A DNA stretch of 64,000 nt from Bordetella parapertussis. GTDB lineage: Bacteria; Acidobacteriota; Terriglobia; Bryobacterales; Bryobacteraceae. The position numbers and the translations under genes are program-made. The stretch is taken from contig CALQCC020000005.1 in assembly GCA_943328975.2 (NCBI GenBank), positions 112,796 through 176,795 on the forward strand, read 5' to 3'. Shown one piece after another: positions 1 to 8,222 of this stretch (position 1 is its first letter; each line of letters starts with the position of its first letter). The notes below the pieces were generated by a model that was not told where the DNA came from, did not search any database, and was given only the letters and a program-made list of their open reading frames with translations.

Positions 1-21
1 CGCACTCGAACGTCAACCTCG

Positions 22-831
22 ATGACGCTCTATTCCGATCTCGCGTTATCCAGACGCCTGGAGCGAACTGAGGGAACCGCCTGCGCCCGCTTCGCCGAGG
101 CTCGCCGCCGCGTGTACCCGGACAAGAATTCAGAATGGATCGAATCCGCCGGAGCCATCGCCGTCTTCGATGGAGCCGATTCCCCCACCACCCAATCTTT
201 CGGGCTTGGCCTCTTCGAGGAACTCACGCCGGCCAAGCTCGACGCCGTCGAGCGCTTCTTCCTCGAACGCGGCGCTCCCGTGAACCACGAAGTCAGCCCT
301 CTCGCCGGACTCGCCACGCTCGACCTGCTCTGCTCCCGCAACTACCGCCCCGTCGAACTCAGCAGTGTGCTGTATCGCCTTGTTGACCGCCCGCAGCCTG
401 CACCCGAATCCAGCGCAACGGCTCGCGAAATCCGACCCGGCGAAGCCCCCCTGTGGGGCGAAATCAGCGCCCAGGCTTGGGCGAACGAATACCCCGACCT
501 GTTGGAATTCCTCCGCGAGGCCTCCGCCATCGCCGCCGTCCGGGAACACAGCCCGAGCTTCATCGCCGAACTCGACGGCCAACCCGGCGCGGCCGGTTCG
601 TTGTGTTTGCATGAAGGCGTCGCCTTGCTTGGCGGTTCGGCCACTCTACCCGCGATGCGCCGCCGTGGTCTGCAATCTGCGTTAGTCGAAGCTCGCCTCC
701 TCTACGCCTTCGACCACAAGTGTGACCTCGCGATGATGGTCGCTGAAACAGGCAGCAACTCTCAACGCAACGCCGAGCGGCGCGGCTTCAAGATCGCCTA
801 CACGCGTACGAAGTGGCGTCTACTTCAGTAG
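22..831 (+). CDS. GNAT-family N-acetyltransferase
   Basis: A 269-residue protein with a C-terminal GNAT fold. The acetyl-CoA binding segment (motif A) is visible at about residues 208-222, with the R-R-R-G loop at 213-216 followed by an amphipathic helix, and the end of the fold shows the usual N-x-x-x-x-R-R-G-F arrangement at about 247-256. The N-terminal 130 residues look like a second, degenerate acetyltransferase-like half. Substrate cannot be told. The frame is open to the left edge of the window, so the true start could lie before base 1; the ATG at 22 has no strong ribosome binding site. It stands alone, 100 bases before a TonB receptor on the same strand. Confidence 0.75.
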   Translation: MTLYSDLALSRRLERTEGTACARFAEARRRVYPDKNSEWIESAGAIAVFDGADSPTTQSFGLGLFEELTPAKLDAVERFFLERGAPVNHEVSPLAGLATLDLLCSRNYRPVELSSVLYRLVDRPQPAPESSATAREIRPGEAPLWGEISAQAWANEYPDLLEFLREASAIAAVREHSPSFIAELDGQPGAAGSLCLHEGVALLGGSATLPAMRRRGLQSALVEARLLYAFDHKCDLAMMVAETGSNSQRNAERRGFKIAYTRTKWRLLQ

Positions 832-932
832 CGCGGTCCGCCCGCCGCCCGAACCGTCCCGCTCACCCGATATAGCGGCCCACTCACAAGATTCTACGAC
901 CGAATAACCCGCCGAGGCCAAATACTGGTCGC

Positions 933-3413
933 ATGAGACTTCTGTGCGTTGCGCTATTGCTGTGTGCCGCGGCTTTCGCCCAAACCGTCGGCAACGCCGG
1001 CACCGTCGAAGGCACCGTCACCGACCCCACCGGAGCCGCCCTCCCCAACGCCGCCGTGACCATGCTCAACCGCGTCAGCAACTATCACCAAGAGACCACC
1101 ACCGACGCCGCAGGCGTCTTCCGCTTCACCAACGTCCCGCCCAACCCCTATCACTTGGAAGTAGCCGCGCCCAACTTCGCCACAGCAGAGCAGGACGTCG
1201 AGGTCCGCACGCGCGTCCCCATCCTGTTGATGAAGATTCAACTCGAAGTCGCAGGCACCCGCCAGTCTGTCACCGTCGAAGCTGCAGGCGCGGACTTGCT
1301 GGAGAACGTCCCCTACGCGCACAACGACGTCAGCATCGCCAATCTCGCCAAGCTCCCGATGACGTCCCCAGGCTCCGGCATGAGCGACGCCATCATCCTC
1401 AGCAGCGGAGCCGTCGTCGCCGATTCCAACGGCTTCTTCCATCCCCTCGGCGATCACGCGCAAACCAGCTTCTCGCTCGACGGCCAGCCCATCAGCGATC
1501 AACAAAGCAAGAACTTCTCCACCCAGATCCCCTTGAACGCCATCCAATCGATGGAACTGATCTCCGGCGCGCCCCCCGCCGACTATGGCGATAAGACCAG
1601 CCTCATCGTCAACGCCGTCACACGTTCCGGTCTCGGTCAAAAACCGAACGGCAGCTTCCTCGCGCAACAAGGTTCGTTCGGCACCTATGCCGAAGAGGCC
1701 ACGTTCGGAGCCGGTGGAGCCAAGCTCGGAAACTTCATCGCGATCAACTCGCTCCGCTCCGGCCGCTTTCTCGACACGCCCGAATTCACGCCCCTCCACG
1801 CCATCGGCAACAACGTGACTGTCTTCGATCACTTCGACTTCCACCCCACCGGCGCCGACGCGTTCCACCTCAACCTTTCTGGAGCCCGCAACTGGTTCCA
1901 GATCCCCAACACTTACGATCAGCCCAATCAAGACCAACGCCAGAAAGCCCAGACCTTCAACATCGCCCCCGGCTATCAACGCATCATCGGCTTGAAGACC
2001 GTCCTCAACATCAACCCCTTCGTCCGCACCGATTCGGTCAACTACTACCCCAGCCGCGATCCCTTCGCCGACACGCCCGCGACTCTGGGACAACATCGAA
2101 CGCTGACCAATTGGGGAGCGAAAGCCGATCTATCTATCGCGACCGGACGCCATAACCTCCGCCTCGGAACACAATTGATGCAAACCCGCCTGAACGAAAG
2201 CTTCACCTTCGGCGTCACCGACCCAACGTTCGTCGATCCCGTCGAATCCCCCGGCCTGCTGCCCTACGATCTTACGCGCGGTGGCAAGCTACTCAACTTC
2301 TCCGGCAAAGCCAACATCAATCAATACGCGTTCTTCATTCAGGACTCCATGAAGTTCGGCAACCTCATGCTGCAAACCGGTCTCCGTGCAGACGTCTATC
2401 ACGGCATCGCCCACGCCTCCAGCCTGCAACCCCGCCTCGGCGTGTCTTACTTGATACCCACCACCGGCACCGTCCTGCGAACCTCCTACTCGCGCACGTT
2501 TGAAACGCCCTATAACGAGAACTTGATTCTCTCCAGCTCCACCGGAGTCGGTGGCCTCGCAGCCAATGCTTTCGGCGCCGCCAGCGTCCCACTCAAACCC
2601 GGCAACCGCAACCAATACAACGCGGGCCTGGAACAGAGCTTCGGACGCTACGTCGTCGCCAGCGCCGACTACTTCTGGAAGTTCACCACCAACGCCTACG
2701 ACTTCGGCAATCTCTTCAACACCCCCATCGCCTTCCCCGTTGCGTTGAAAAAATCGAAACTCGATGGCGTCGCCGTGCGCATCGGCAGCACCACCATCCG
2801 CGGCTTCCAGTGGTACACCACCATGGGCCACACCCGAGCGCGCTACTTTGGACCGCAAACCGGCGGCCTGGTCTTCAACAACGATCTGGGCGACGCATCG
2901 GTCTTCCGCATCGACCACGACCAAGCCTTCCAGCAGACCACCAATCTCCACTACCAACTCGGCAAGGCCGGACCCTGGATCTCCTTTACATGGCGCTACG
3001 ACAGCGGCCTGGCCTCCGGAGCCGTGAACACCCTTGACGACGCACTCGCCCTAACCGGAGCCCAACAATCCGCCATCGGCTTCTCCTGCGGCAACGCGTA
3101 CCCGACACTGAATACCCCGCTCACCGCCGCGCAGTGCAACGCGTCCAACTTCACCGCCACTCGCTTTCGCTTCGCCAACGGCACCACCCCCGACTACGAC
3201 CACGACCCCGCCCGCGTAGCCCCCCGCAACGTCTTCGACATGGGCGCCGGCACCGATAACCTCTTTCACAAGGACCACTTCAAAACCACCCTGCGCCTAA
3301 CCGCCACCAACCTCACCAACAAAGCCGCGCTCTACAATTTCCTCTCCACCTTCAGCGGCACCCACTTCGTCCAGCCGAGGGCCTATCAAGCCGCCCTCGG
3401 CTTCGTATTCTGA
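933..3413 (+). CDS. TonB-dependent receptor with carboxypeptidase-regulatory-like domain
   Basis: An 826-residue outer-membrane receptor. Residues 1-16 form a signal peptide ending A-F-A-Q. Residues about 22-105 are a carboxypeptidase-regulatory-like (transthyretin-type) domain with the typical G-T-V-T-D-P-T-G-A-x-L-P-N-A start. A plug domain follows (about 110-230) and then the beta-barrel, ending in an aromatic residue (G-F-V-F), as expected for barrel insertion. Acidobacteria carry many such Oar-like receptors; the ligand is unknown. No gene for a TonB partner or a dedicated hydrolase lies beside it. A second, larger receptor follows 230 bases downstream on the same strand but has its own strong promoter. 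Confidence 0.88.
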   Translation: MRLLCVALLLCAAAFAQTVGNAGTVEGTVTDPTGAALPNAAVTMLNRVSNYHQETTTDAAGVFRFTNVPPNPYHLEVAAPNFATAEQDVEVRTRVPILLMKIQLEVAGTRQSVTVEAAGADLLENVPYAHNDVSIANLAKLPMTSPGSGMSDAIILSSGAVVADSNGFFHPLGDHAQTSFSLDGQPISDQQSKNFSTQIPLNAIQSMELISGAPPADYGDKTSLIVNAVTRSGLGQKPNGSFLAQQGSFGTYAEEATFGAGGAKLGNFIAINSLRSGRFLDTPEFTPLHAIGNNVTVFDHFDFHPTGADAFHLNLSGARNWFQIPNTYDQPNQDQRQKAQTFNIAPGYQRIIGLKTVLNINPFVRTDSVNYYPSRDPFADTPATLGQHRTLTNWGAKADLSIATGRHNLRLGTQLMQTRLNESFTFGVTDPTFVDPVESPGLLPYDLTRGGKLLNFSGKANINQYAFFIQDSMKFGNLMLQTGLRADVYHGIAHASSLQPRLGVSYLIPTTGTVLRTSYSRTFETPYNENLILSSSTGVGGLAANAFGAASVPLKPGNRNQYNAGLEQSFGRYVVASADYFWKFTTNAYDFGNLFNTPIAFPVALKKSKLDGVAVRIGSTTIRGFQWYTTMGHTRARYFGPQTGGLVFNNDLGDASVFRIDHDQAFQQTTNLHYQLGKAGPWISFTWRYDSGLASGAVNTLDDALALTGAQQSAIGFSCGNAYPTLNTPLTAAQCNASNFTATRFRFANGTTPDYDHDPARVAPRNVFDMGAGTDNLFHKDHFKTTLRLTATNLTNKAALYNFLSTFSGTHFVQPRAYQAALGFVF

Positions 3414-3423
3414 CCCCCCAGTG

Positions 3424-3466
3424 AGGCAGGCACTCCTGCCTGCAGCCGCCTATCAGGCAGGCACTC
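3424..3466. repeat. Short duplicated GC-rich repeat after receptor gene
   Basis: The 12-base word AGGCAGGCACTC occurs at 3424-3435 and again at 3455-3466. The first copy is followed by CTGCCTGC, so GCAGGC and GCCTGC can pair into a small hairpin. It lies just after the stop of the first receptor gene and could act as a weak transcript end or be part of a dispersed intergenic repeat family. There is no T-run. Confidence 0.4.
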
Positions 3467-3516
3467 AAACCCCTCGATCAAATCCCCAAACCTCAGTGAC
3501 CATCGAGAGGGGGGGA

Positions 3517-3545
3517 TTGACACCCACCTGCGTTTTCAGTATATT
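3517..3545 (+). promoter_or_regulatory. Consensus-like sigma-70 promoter of the large TonB receptor
   Basis: A perfect -35 box TTGACA (3517-3522) and a -10 box TATATT (3540-3545) are separated by exactly 17 bases. This is the best housekeeping promoter seen in the window and lies about 97 bases before the chosen start codon of the receptor, leaving a moderately long leader. Confidence 0.75.
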
Positions 3546-3641
3546 TACCCGGATTCTCTAGCAGTCTGAAGCGAGGGCCCAAGGCTGCATCTCCTTGCCC
3601 CCTGGCTTCATGCCTAGCCTATTTGAATGAGGAGGGGAACA

Positions 3642-6600
3642 GTGTACTTTCGCGCACAGATTCTTTTGATTACCCTGGCGACCGCTTTGACCTACGGGCA
3701 AACGGCGCGCGCCGTGCTAACCGGCGTCGTGACAGATCAGACCGGAGCCGCATTGCCCGACACCACTGTCGTGGCCCTGCACGTCGACAGCGGCTTTACC
3801 GCCACCGGAAACACGTCGGACACAGGCAACTACTCGATTTCCCAGTTGCTGGTGGGCCGCTATGAGATCACGGTGGAAAGGCCGGGCTTCAAGACCTTTC
3901 ACCGCGACGGTCTTGTTCTGGGCGCGGCGCAGTCTCAGCGCTTGGACGTCATCATGGAAGTCGGCACAGCCTCCGAGTCCGTCACCGTCACCGCGGAATC
4001 GTCGCTCCTCAAGACCGAGAGCGGAACCCTGACCCACAACATTACCCCCGCGCAGATTCAAGCTCTGCCCCTGCTGCCCGTAGGCGGCTTCATTCGGGAT
4101 CCCTTCGCCATGGTGCAGACGATGCCGGGTGTGGTTTACACCGTGCCTCCGCCGGGCAGCTTGGCCGGACCCACCATGCGCGTGAACGGCTTGGCCGGCA
4201 CAACCAACCAGTACCGCCTGGACGGCGAAGTGCTCGGGAACATAGCCGCAGCCGCCATCACCACACGTACCCAGCCTAGCCCGGACGCGATCGAAGAAGT
4301 CGCCGTCCAGACCAGCAACTTCGCCGCCGAGTTTGGCTCCGTCTCCGGAGCTCTGTTCAACATCACTCTCAAGTCCGGCACCAACCAAATTCACGGCACC
4401 GCGTATGACTACACGGTCAACGAAGTCCTGAACGCCAACGACCCCACGGTGGGCGCCAAGAACCGCGTACGCCGCCACGATTACGGGTTCAACGTGGGCG
4501 GACCCGTCAAGATCCCCCACCTGTACAACGGCACCAACAAGACCTTCTTCTTCGCCAACTGGGAGCAGTTCCGCGACGTCCAACGGCAGCTGACCGGCTT
4601 CGTCATCCCCACCGTGCCCACGCAAGCCTACCGCGACGGTAATTACGGCGGCTTGTTCGCAGCCTCCGGCAACGTCAACTTGCGCATGGCCGCTGTTGCG
4701 GGAGGAGCAGCCGCGCACGACTATTTGGATCCGCTGGGCGCCGCCGCCCGCTTGGGCACCGTATACGACCCCAGATCCACCCGGCAGGTGACCTGCAATA
4801 CTGCCGTGTCTATCGATTGCGGCACCAATGGAACACTCATCAACGTCCGCACCGCGTTCCCCGGTAATGTGGTTCCCACCACCCTGCTGGACCCCATCTC
4901 GCTGGCGATCCAGAACAAATACATCCCCTTGCCCTCTGGCCCAGGAGCGGACGCCGGTTCGCTGATCAACAACTACTACAAGCCGTTCAAGACCTGGCGC
5001 ACCACCCGCACCCCGGCCTTGAAGTTCGACCACAACCTTTCCACCAAGGGACGCGTTTCGGTCACCTACACCGAGAATCATACGCAGTCTCCGGTGCAGG
5101 CCCTCGGCGGCTTGGCGGAAGGCTTCGATTCGGTCATCAGCACCAACCGGGGAACTTACGAAAGTTCGCCGACGTATCGTGCGAATTTCGACTACACACT
5201 CCGCCCCACCGTGAACCTGCATCTGGGCGCCGGCTGGTCGGAGTTTAACTTCGCCGACAATGCGCTCATTACCGACTACAATCCCCAGGCGGACATCGGC
5301 CTGAAGGGTGCCACGTTGAACCGCAACTTCCCCCGCATCGGTGCCACCTTCGTCAGCACCCCGCCCATCGGCGGCATGAATGCCATGGGTCCCAGCCCGC
5401 AAGGCTCCTCGCCGGAGAAGCGCCCGTCGGGAACCGCCAGCGTCACCTGGGTTAAGGACAACCACACCTTCAAGTTCGGAGGTGACTTCCGCCAGGACAT
5501 GCTGACCACGCGGACCTTCACCAATACCGCCGGCAACTTGGTGTTCGCCGGCAACGGCGCCACCTGGCAATCTTCTTTGCTGGGCATCTCGGGCTTTACC
5601 GGAAACACCAACCTGGGCTTTGACTACGCAAACTTCCTCCTGGGCAGCGTGCGTAGCATGACGCTGGGCACCCCCGTCGGCTACCGCAGATCCAAGCAGC
5701 AATGGGGCACGTATGCTCAAGATACGTGGCGCGCCCGCCGCAACCTGACCATCGACCTCGGGCTTCGCTGGGACTACGGAACCTACACCAAAGAAGACTA
5801 CGGGCGCGTCGCGAACCTGAGCCTGACGGAGCCCAACTCCTCGGCCGGCGGGCATCCCGGAGCTCTGATTTACGAAGCCACCTGCAAGTGCAACTTCGCC
5901 AAGAATTATCCCTTCGGCATCGGTCCGCGCGTAGGTGTGTCTTACACTCTCGATAGCCGCACCGTGATTCGCGGTGGCTTCGGCCTCACCTACGGTTCCA
6001 CCGGGACTGTCGCCGGAACCGCGCAGAACAACGCGGTAACGGCCAACGTGCAGGACGGCGAAGAGTCCTTCAAGCTGCGCGACGGCTACCCCACCGCCTT
6101 GCAGCCGCAGTGGCCCGTCTACAGCGCGTCGCTCGGCCATGCCAACGGCGCGGTGATCGGCACGTTGGCCAACCTCGTGGACCGCAATGCCGGCCGCCCG
6201 GAACGGGTCTTCCAGTGGAACATGAGCATTCAGCGCGAGATCAGCCGCAACTTAGTCGTGGAACTTTCCTACGCGGCCAATCGCGCCGTGTGGCTGCCTT
6301 CCAGCACCGCGGCTGGGAACACCATGCTGGACTTCAACGCCATTTCCCCGGCCGACCTGTCCCGCTACGGTTTCACCATCGGCAACCTGGACGATGCCAC
6401 CATTCTGAACCAGCGCTTCAATCTACTGAACACGGCGCAGCGGTCCACGCTGGCCGCCCGCGGCGTAAGTTTGCCGTACAGCAGCTTCCCTGTTACCGGG
6501 ACCTCGGCACAGACCGTGCTCCAATCGCTAAAGCCCTACCCGCAGTACAGCAACGCGATCAGCCCGGTCGCGCCGCTGGGCAAGTCGTGGTACGACTCGC

Positions 6601-7439
6601 TTCAACTGACCGTAACCAAGCGCTACTCCAACGGCCTGCAGGTGAACGCCAACTACACTTTCTCGAAGAACCTGCAGCAGCTAAGCGCCTTCGACGTCTT
6701 CAACCGCGCCAACGGCAAAGACATCGTCCCAACCAATCCGCCCCAGATCCTGCGCCTGTCCTTCCTGTATGAACTGCAGCGTCCCTCGGCGGACATCCCC
6801 GTGCTTGGCAATCGCTGGGTCCGCGAGGCCATCGGCGGATGGGGGCTGTCGGCCTCCCTGTTCTACCAGTCGGGCACCTACCTGAGTCGCCCGCTCGCCG
6901 GCTCCGCCAACCCCATCAGCCGCTGGCTGGGACGCGGCCCCGGTGGCGCGAATCTCAAAAAGAACGCCGACGGCAGCTACATGAGCCCCTGGTCGACCGA
7001 CTGGGTGGATAACTCCGGCACACGCCGTACCGATCCCCTCGACATCAACTGCCACTGCTTCGATCCGGAAAAGACCATCGTGCTCAATCCCAACGCCTGG
7101 GAAGCGGTGCCCGATGGCCAGTGGGCCGCCCAGACCCAGACACTGCCGGACTTCCGCAGGGCGCGCACCCCGAACGAAGCGGCCAACGTGGCTCGCACCT
7201 TCCGCTTCGGCCGGGAATCTCGCTACAGCTTGCAGATCCGCGTGGAGTTCCAGAACATCTTCAACCGGAGCTTCCTGCCGGTCCCGCAGATCGCCGGTCT
7301 GAACTTCACCAATCCGACCTACACGAAGTCCACCGACGGACGCTACACGTCCGGCTTCGGCACCTTCGGCAACCTGCGTACCGCGAACCAGCTAGGCGTC
7401 CCCCGCGCCGGCCAGTTCATCGCCCGCTTCTCGTTCTAA
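3642..7439 (+). CDS. Large Oar-like TonB-dependent receptor
   Basis: A 1265-residue outer-membrane receptor of the acidobacterial Oar-like type. It has a signal peptide, an N-terminal carboxypeptidase-regulatory-like domain (about residues 20-100), a plug with the N-G-L-A-G-T-T-N-Q-Y-R-L-D-G type motif near 185-200, and a long barrel ending in A-R-F-S-F. The start is set at a GTG (3642) because AGGAGG at 3630-3635 sits six bases upstream; an in-frame ATG at 3627 would overlap that site and has none of its own. A clear terminator follows. Transport substrate is unknown; proteins of this family are often assumed to bind oligosaccharides or peptides, which is inference here. Confidence 0.88.
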   Translation: MYFRAQILLITLATALTYGQTARAVLTGVVTDQTGAALPDTTVVALHVDSGFTATGNTSDTGNYSISQLLVGRYEITVERPGFKTFHRDGLVLGAAQSQRLDVIMEVGTASESVTVTAESSLLKTESGTLTHNITPAQIQALPLLPVGGFIRDPFAMVQTMPGVVYTVPPPGSLAGPTMRVNGLAGTTNQYRLDGEVLGNIAAAAITTRTQPSPDAIEEVAVQTSNFAAEFGSVSGALFNITLKSGTNQIHGTAYDYTVNEVLNANDPTVGAKNRVRRHDYGFNVGGPVKIPHLYNGTNKTFFFANWEQFRDVQRQLTGFVIPTVPTQAYRDGNYGGLFAASGNVNLRMAAVAGGAAAHDYLDPLGAAARLGTVYDPRSTRQVTCNTAVSIDCGTNGTLINVRTAFPGNVVPTTLLDPISLAIQNKYIPLPSGPGADAGSLINNYYKPFKTWRTTRTPALKFDHNLSTKGRVSVTYTENHTQSPVQALGGLAEGFDSVISTNRGTYESSPTYRANFDYTLRPTVNLHLGAGWSEFNFADNALITDYNPQADIGLKGATLNRNFPRIGATFVSTPPIGGMNAMGPSPQGSSPEKRPSGTASVTWVKDNHTFKFGGDFRQDMLTTRTFTNTAGNLVFAGNGATWQSSLLGISGFTGNTNLGFDYANFLLGSVRSMTLGTPVGYRRSKQQWGTYAQDTWRARRNLTIDLGLRWDYGTYTKEDYGRVANLSLTEPNSSAGGHPGALIYEATCKCNFAKNYPFGIGPRVGVSYTLDSRTVIRGGFGLTYGSTGTVAGTAQNNAVTANVQDGEESFKLRDGYPTALQPQWPVYSASLGHANGAVIGTLANLVDRNAGRPERVFQWNMSIQREISRNLVVELSYAANRAVWLPSSTAAGNTMLDFNAISPADLSRYGFTIGNLDDATILNQRFNLLNTAQRSTLAARGVSLPYSSFPVTGTSAQTVLQSLKPYPQYSNAISPVAPLGKSWYDSLQLTVTKRYSNGLQVNANYTFSKNLQQLSAFDVFNRANGKDIVPTNPPQILRLSFLYELQRPSADIPVLGNRWVREAIGGWGLSASLFYQSGTYLSRPLAGSANPISRWLGRGPGGANLKKNADGSYMSPWSTDWVDNSGTRRTDPLDINCHCFDPEKTIVLNPNAWEAVPDGQWAAQTQTLPDFRRARTPNEAANVARTFRFGRESRYSLQIRVEFQNIFNRSFLPVPQIAGLNFTNPTYTKSTDGRYTSGFGTFGNLRTANQLGVPRAGQFIARFSF

Positions 7440-7463
7440 GAACGGGCGCAACACGCGCAATTC

Positions 7464-7503
7464 AGGCCGCAAGCACACACCGGTGTCCTTGCGGCCTTTT
7501 TGT
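7464..7503 (+). terminator. Rho-independent terminator after the TonB receptor
   Basis: A perfect 10-bp stem, AGGCCGCAAG (7464-7473) with CTTGCGGCCT (7488-7497), has a 14-base loop that itself contains ACACCGGTGT. A run of T follows at once. It lies 25 bases after the receptor stop codon. Confidence 0.85.
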
Positions 7504-7633
7504 TGTACTTCCGATACGACCATTTGTCGTACTAACTTTGATCAAGTCGGATTAAACACCACCCCCTCAAGCACATCCCCCCGCACCCGATCATTCTCCC
7601 CGCCCGCCCACGCTACCCTCCGCGCGAGGACAC

Positions 7634-8179
7634 ATGAGCCAAGCACAAACCACCGCCAACCGAGCCAACGCAGCCAAATCCACCGGCCCCGTCACCCCCG
7701 CTGGAAAATCTAAGGTCGCTCAAAACGCCCGCAAACACGGCCTCAGCGCCAAACAAATCGTACTGCCCGGCGAATCCGAGGCCGACTACGAACACCTCCT
7801 CAACGCCTACATCGACCAGTTCCAGCCCCAAACTTCCCTCGAATTCGAACTCGTCACCGTCATGGCCGCATCCCGCTGGCGCCACCGCCGCCTCACCGCG
7901 ATCGAAACCGGCCTCTACAACAAAGATCTCCTCGAACGCCGCAAGGAACTGGAACGCTTCGACCTCACCCCCGATGAACGCATCGTATCGGCCTTCGACA
8001 ACCTCTGCCTCCGCAGCCTCGGGTTTTCCGCCCTCGTCCGCCACGATGCCGCCCTCTCCCGAACCCATGACCGAGCCTTCCGACAACTCCAAGTACTCCG
8101 CGAAAAATCTCCCCTGACAAAACAAAGCCGATTTCCTCCGGACTCCGCGACTGCAACTTCCACCCCCTCAACCATATGA
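7634..8179 (+). CDS. STGP-motif small protein, function unknown
   Basis: A 181-residue soluble protein that opens with a distinctive motif, roughly N-R-A-N-A-x-x-S-T-G-P-x-T-P-x-G-K followed by N-A-x-K-H-G-L (residues about 9-37). I recall this N-terminal motif from many acidobacterial and planctomycete proteins of unknown role, often in several copies per genome. The middle is a helix-rich, charged region and the tail is Ser/Thr/Pro-rich. No membrane segment or catalytic motif is apparent. It stands alone between a terminator and the trpE-trpG fusion. The Lys/Arg-rich start could bind nucleic acid, but that is only a guess. Confidence 0.7.
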   Translation: MSQAQTTANRANAAKSTGPVTPAGKSKVAQNARKHGLSAKQIVLPGESEADYEHLLNAYIDQFQPQTSLEFELVTVMAASRWRHRRLTAIETGLYNKDLLERRKELERFDLTPDERIVSAFDNLCLRSLGFSALVRHDAALSRTHDRAFRQLQVLREKSPLTKQSRFPPDSATATSTPSTI

Positions 8180-8222
8180 ATGTTCCATCCAAAAAACGCG
8201 CCCTACGCAGGATCACGCTACA

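Noticed and set aside
3717..6140. An 800-codon open frame on the minus strand opposite the large TonB receptor
   Set aside because: It is the mirror of a well-supported receptor gene in GC-rich DNA; its protein is Val/Gly/Arg-rich with no domain, start site or conserved motif.
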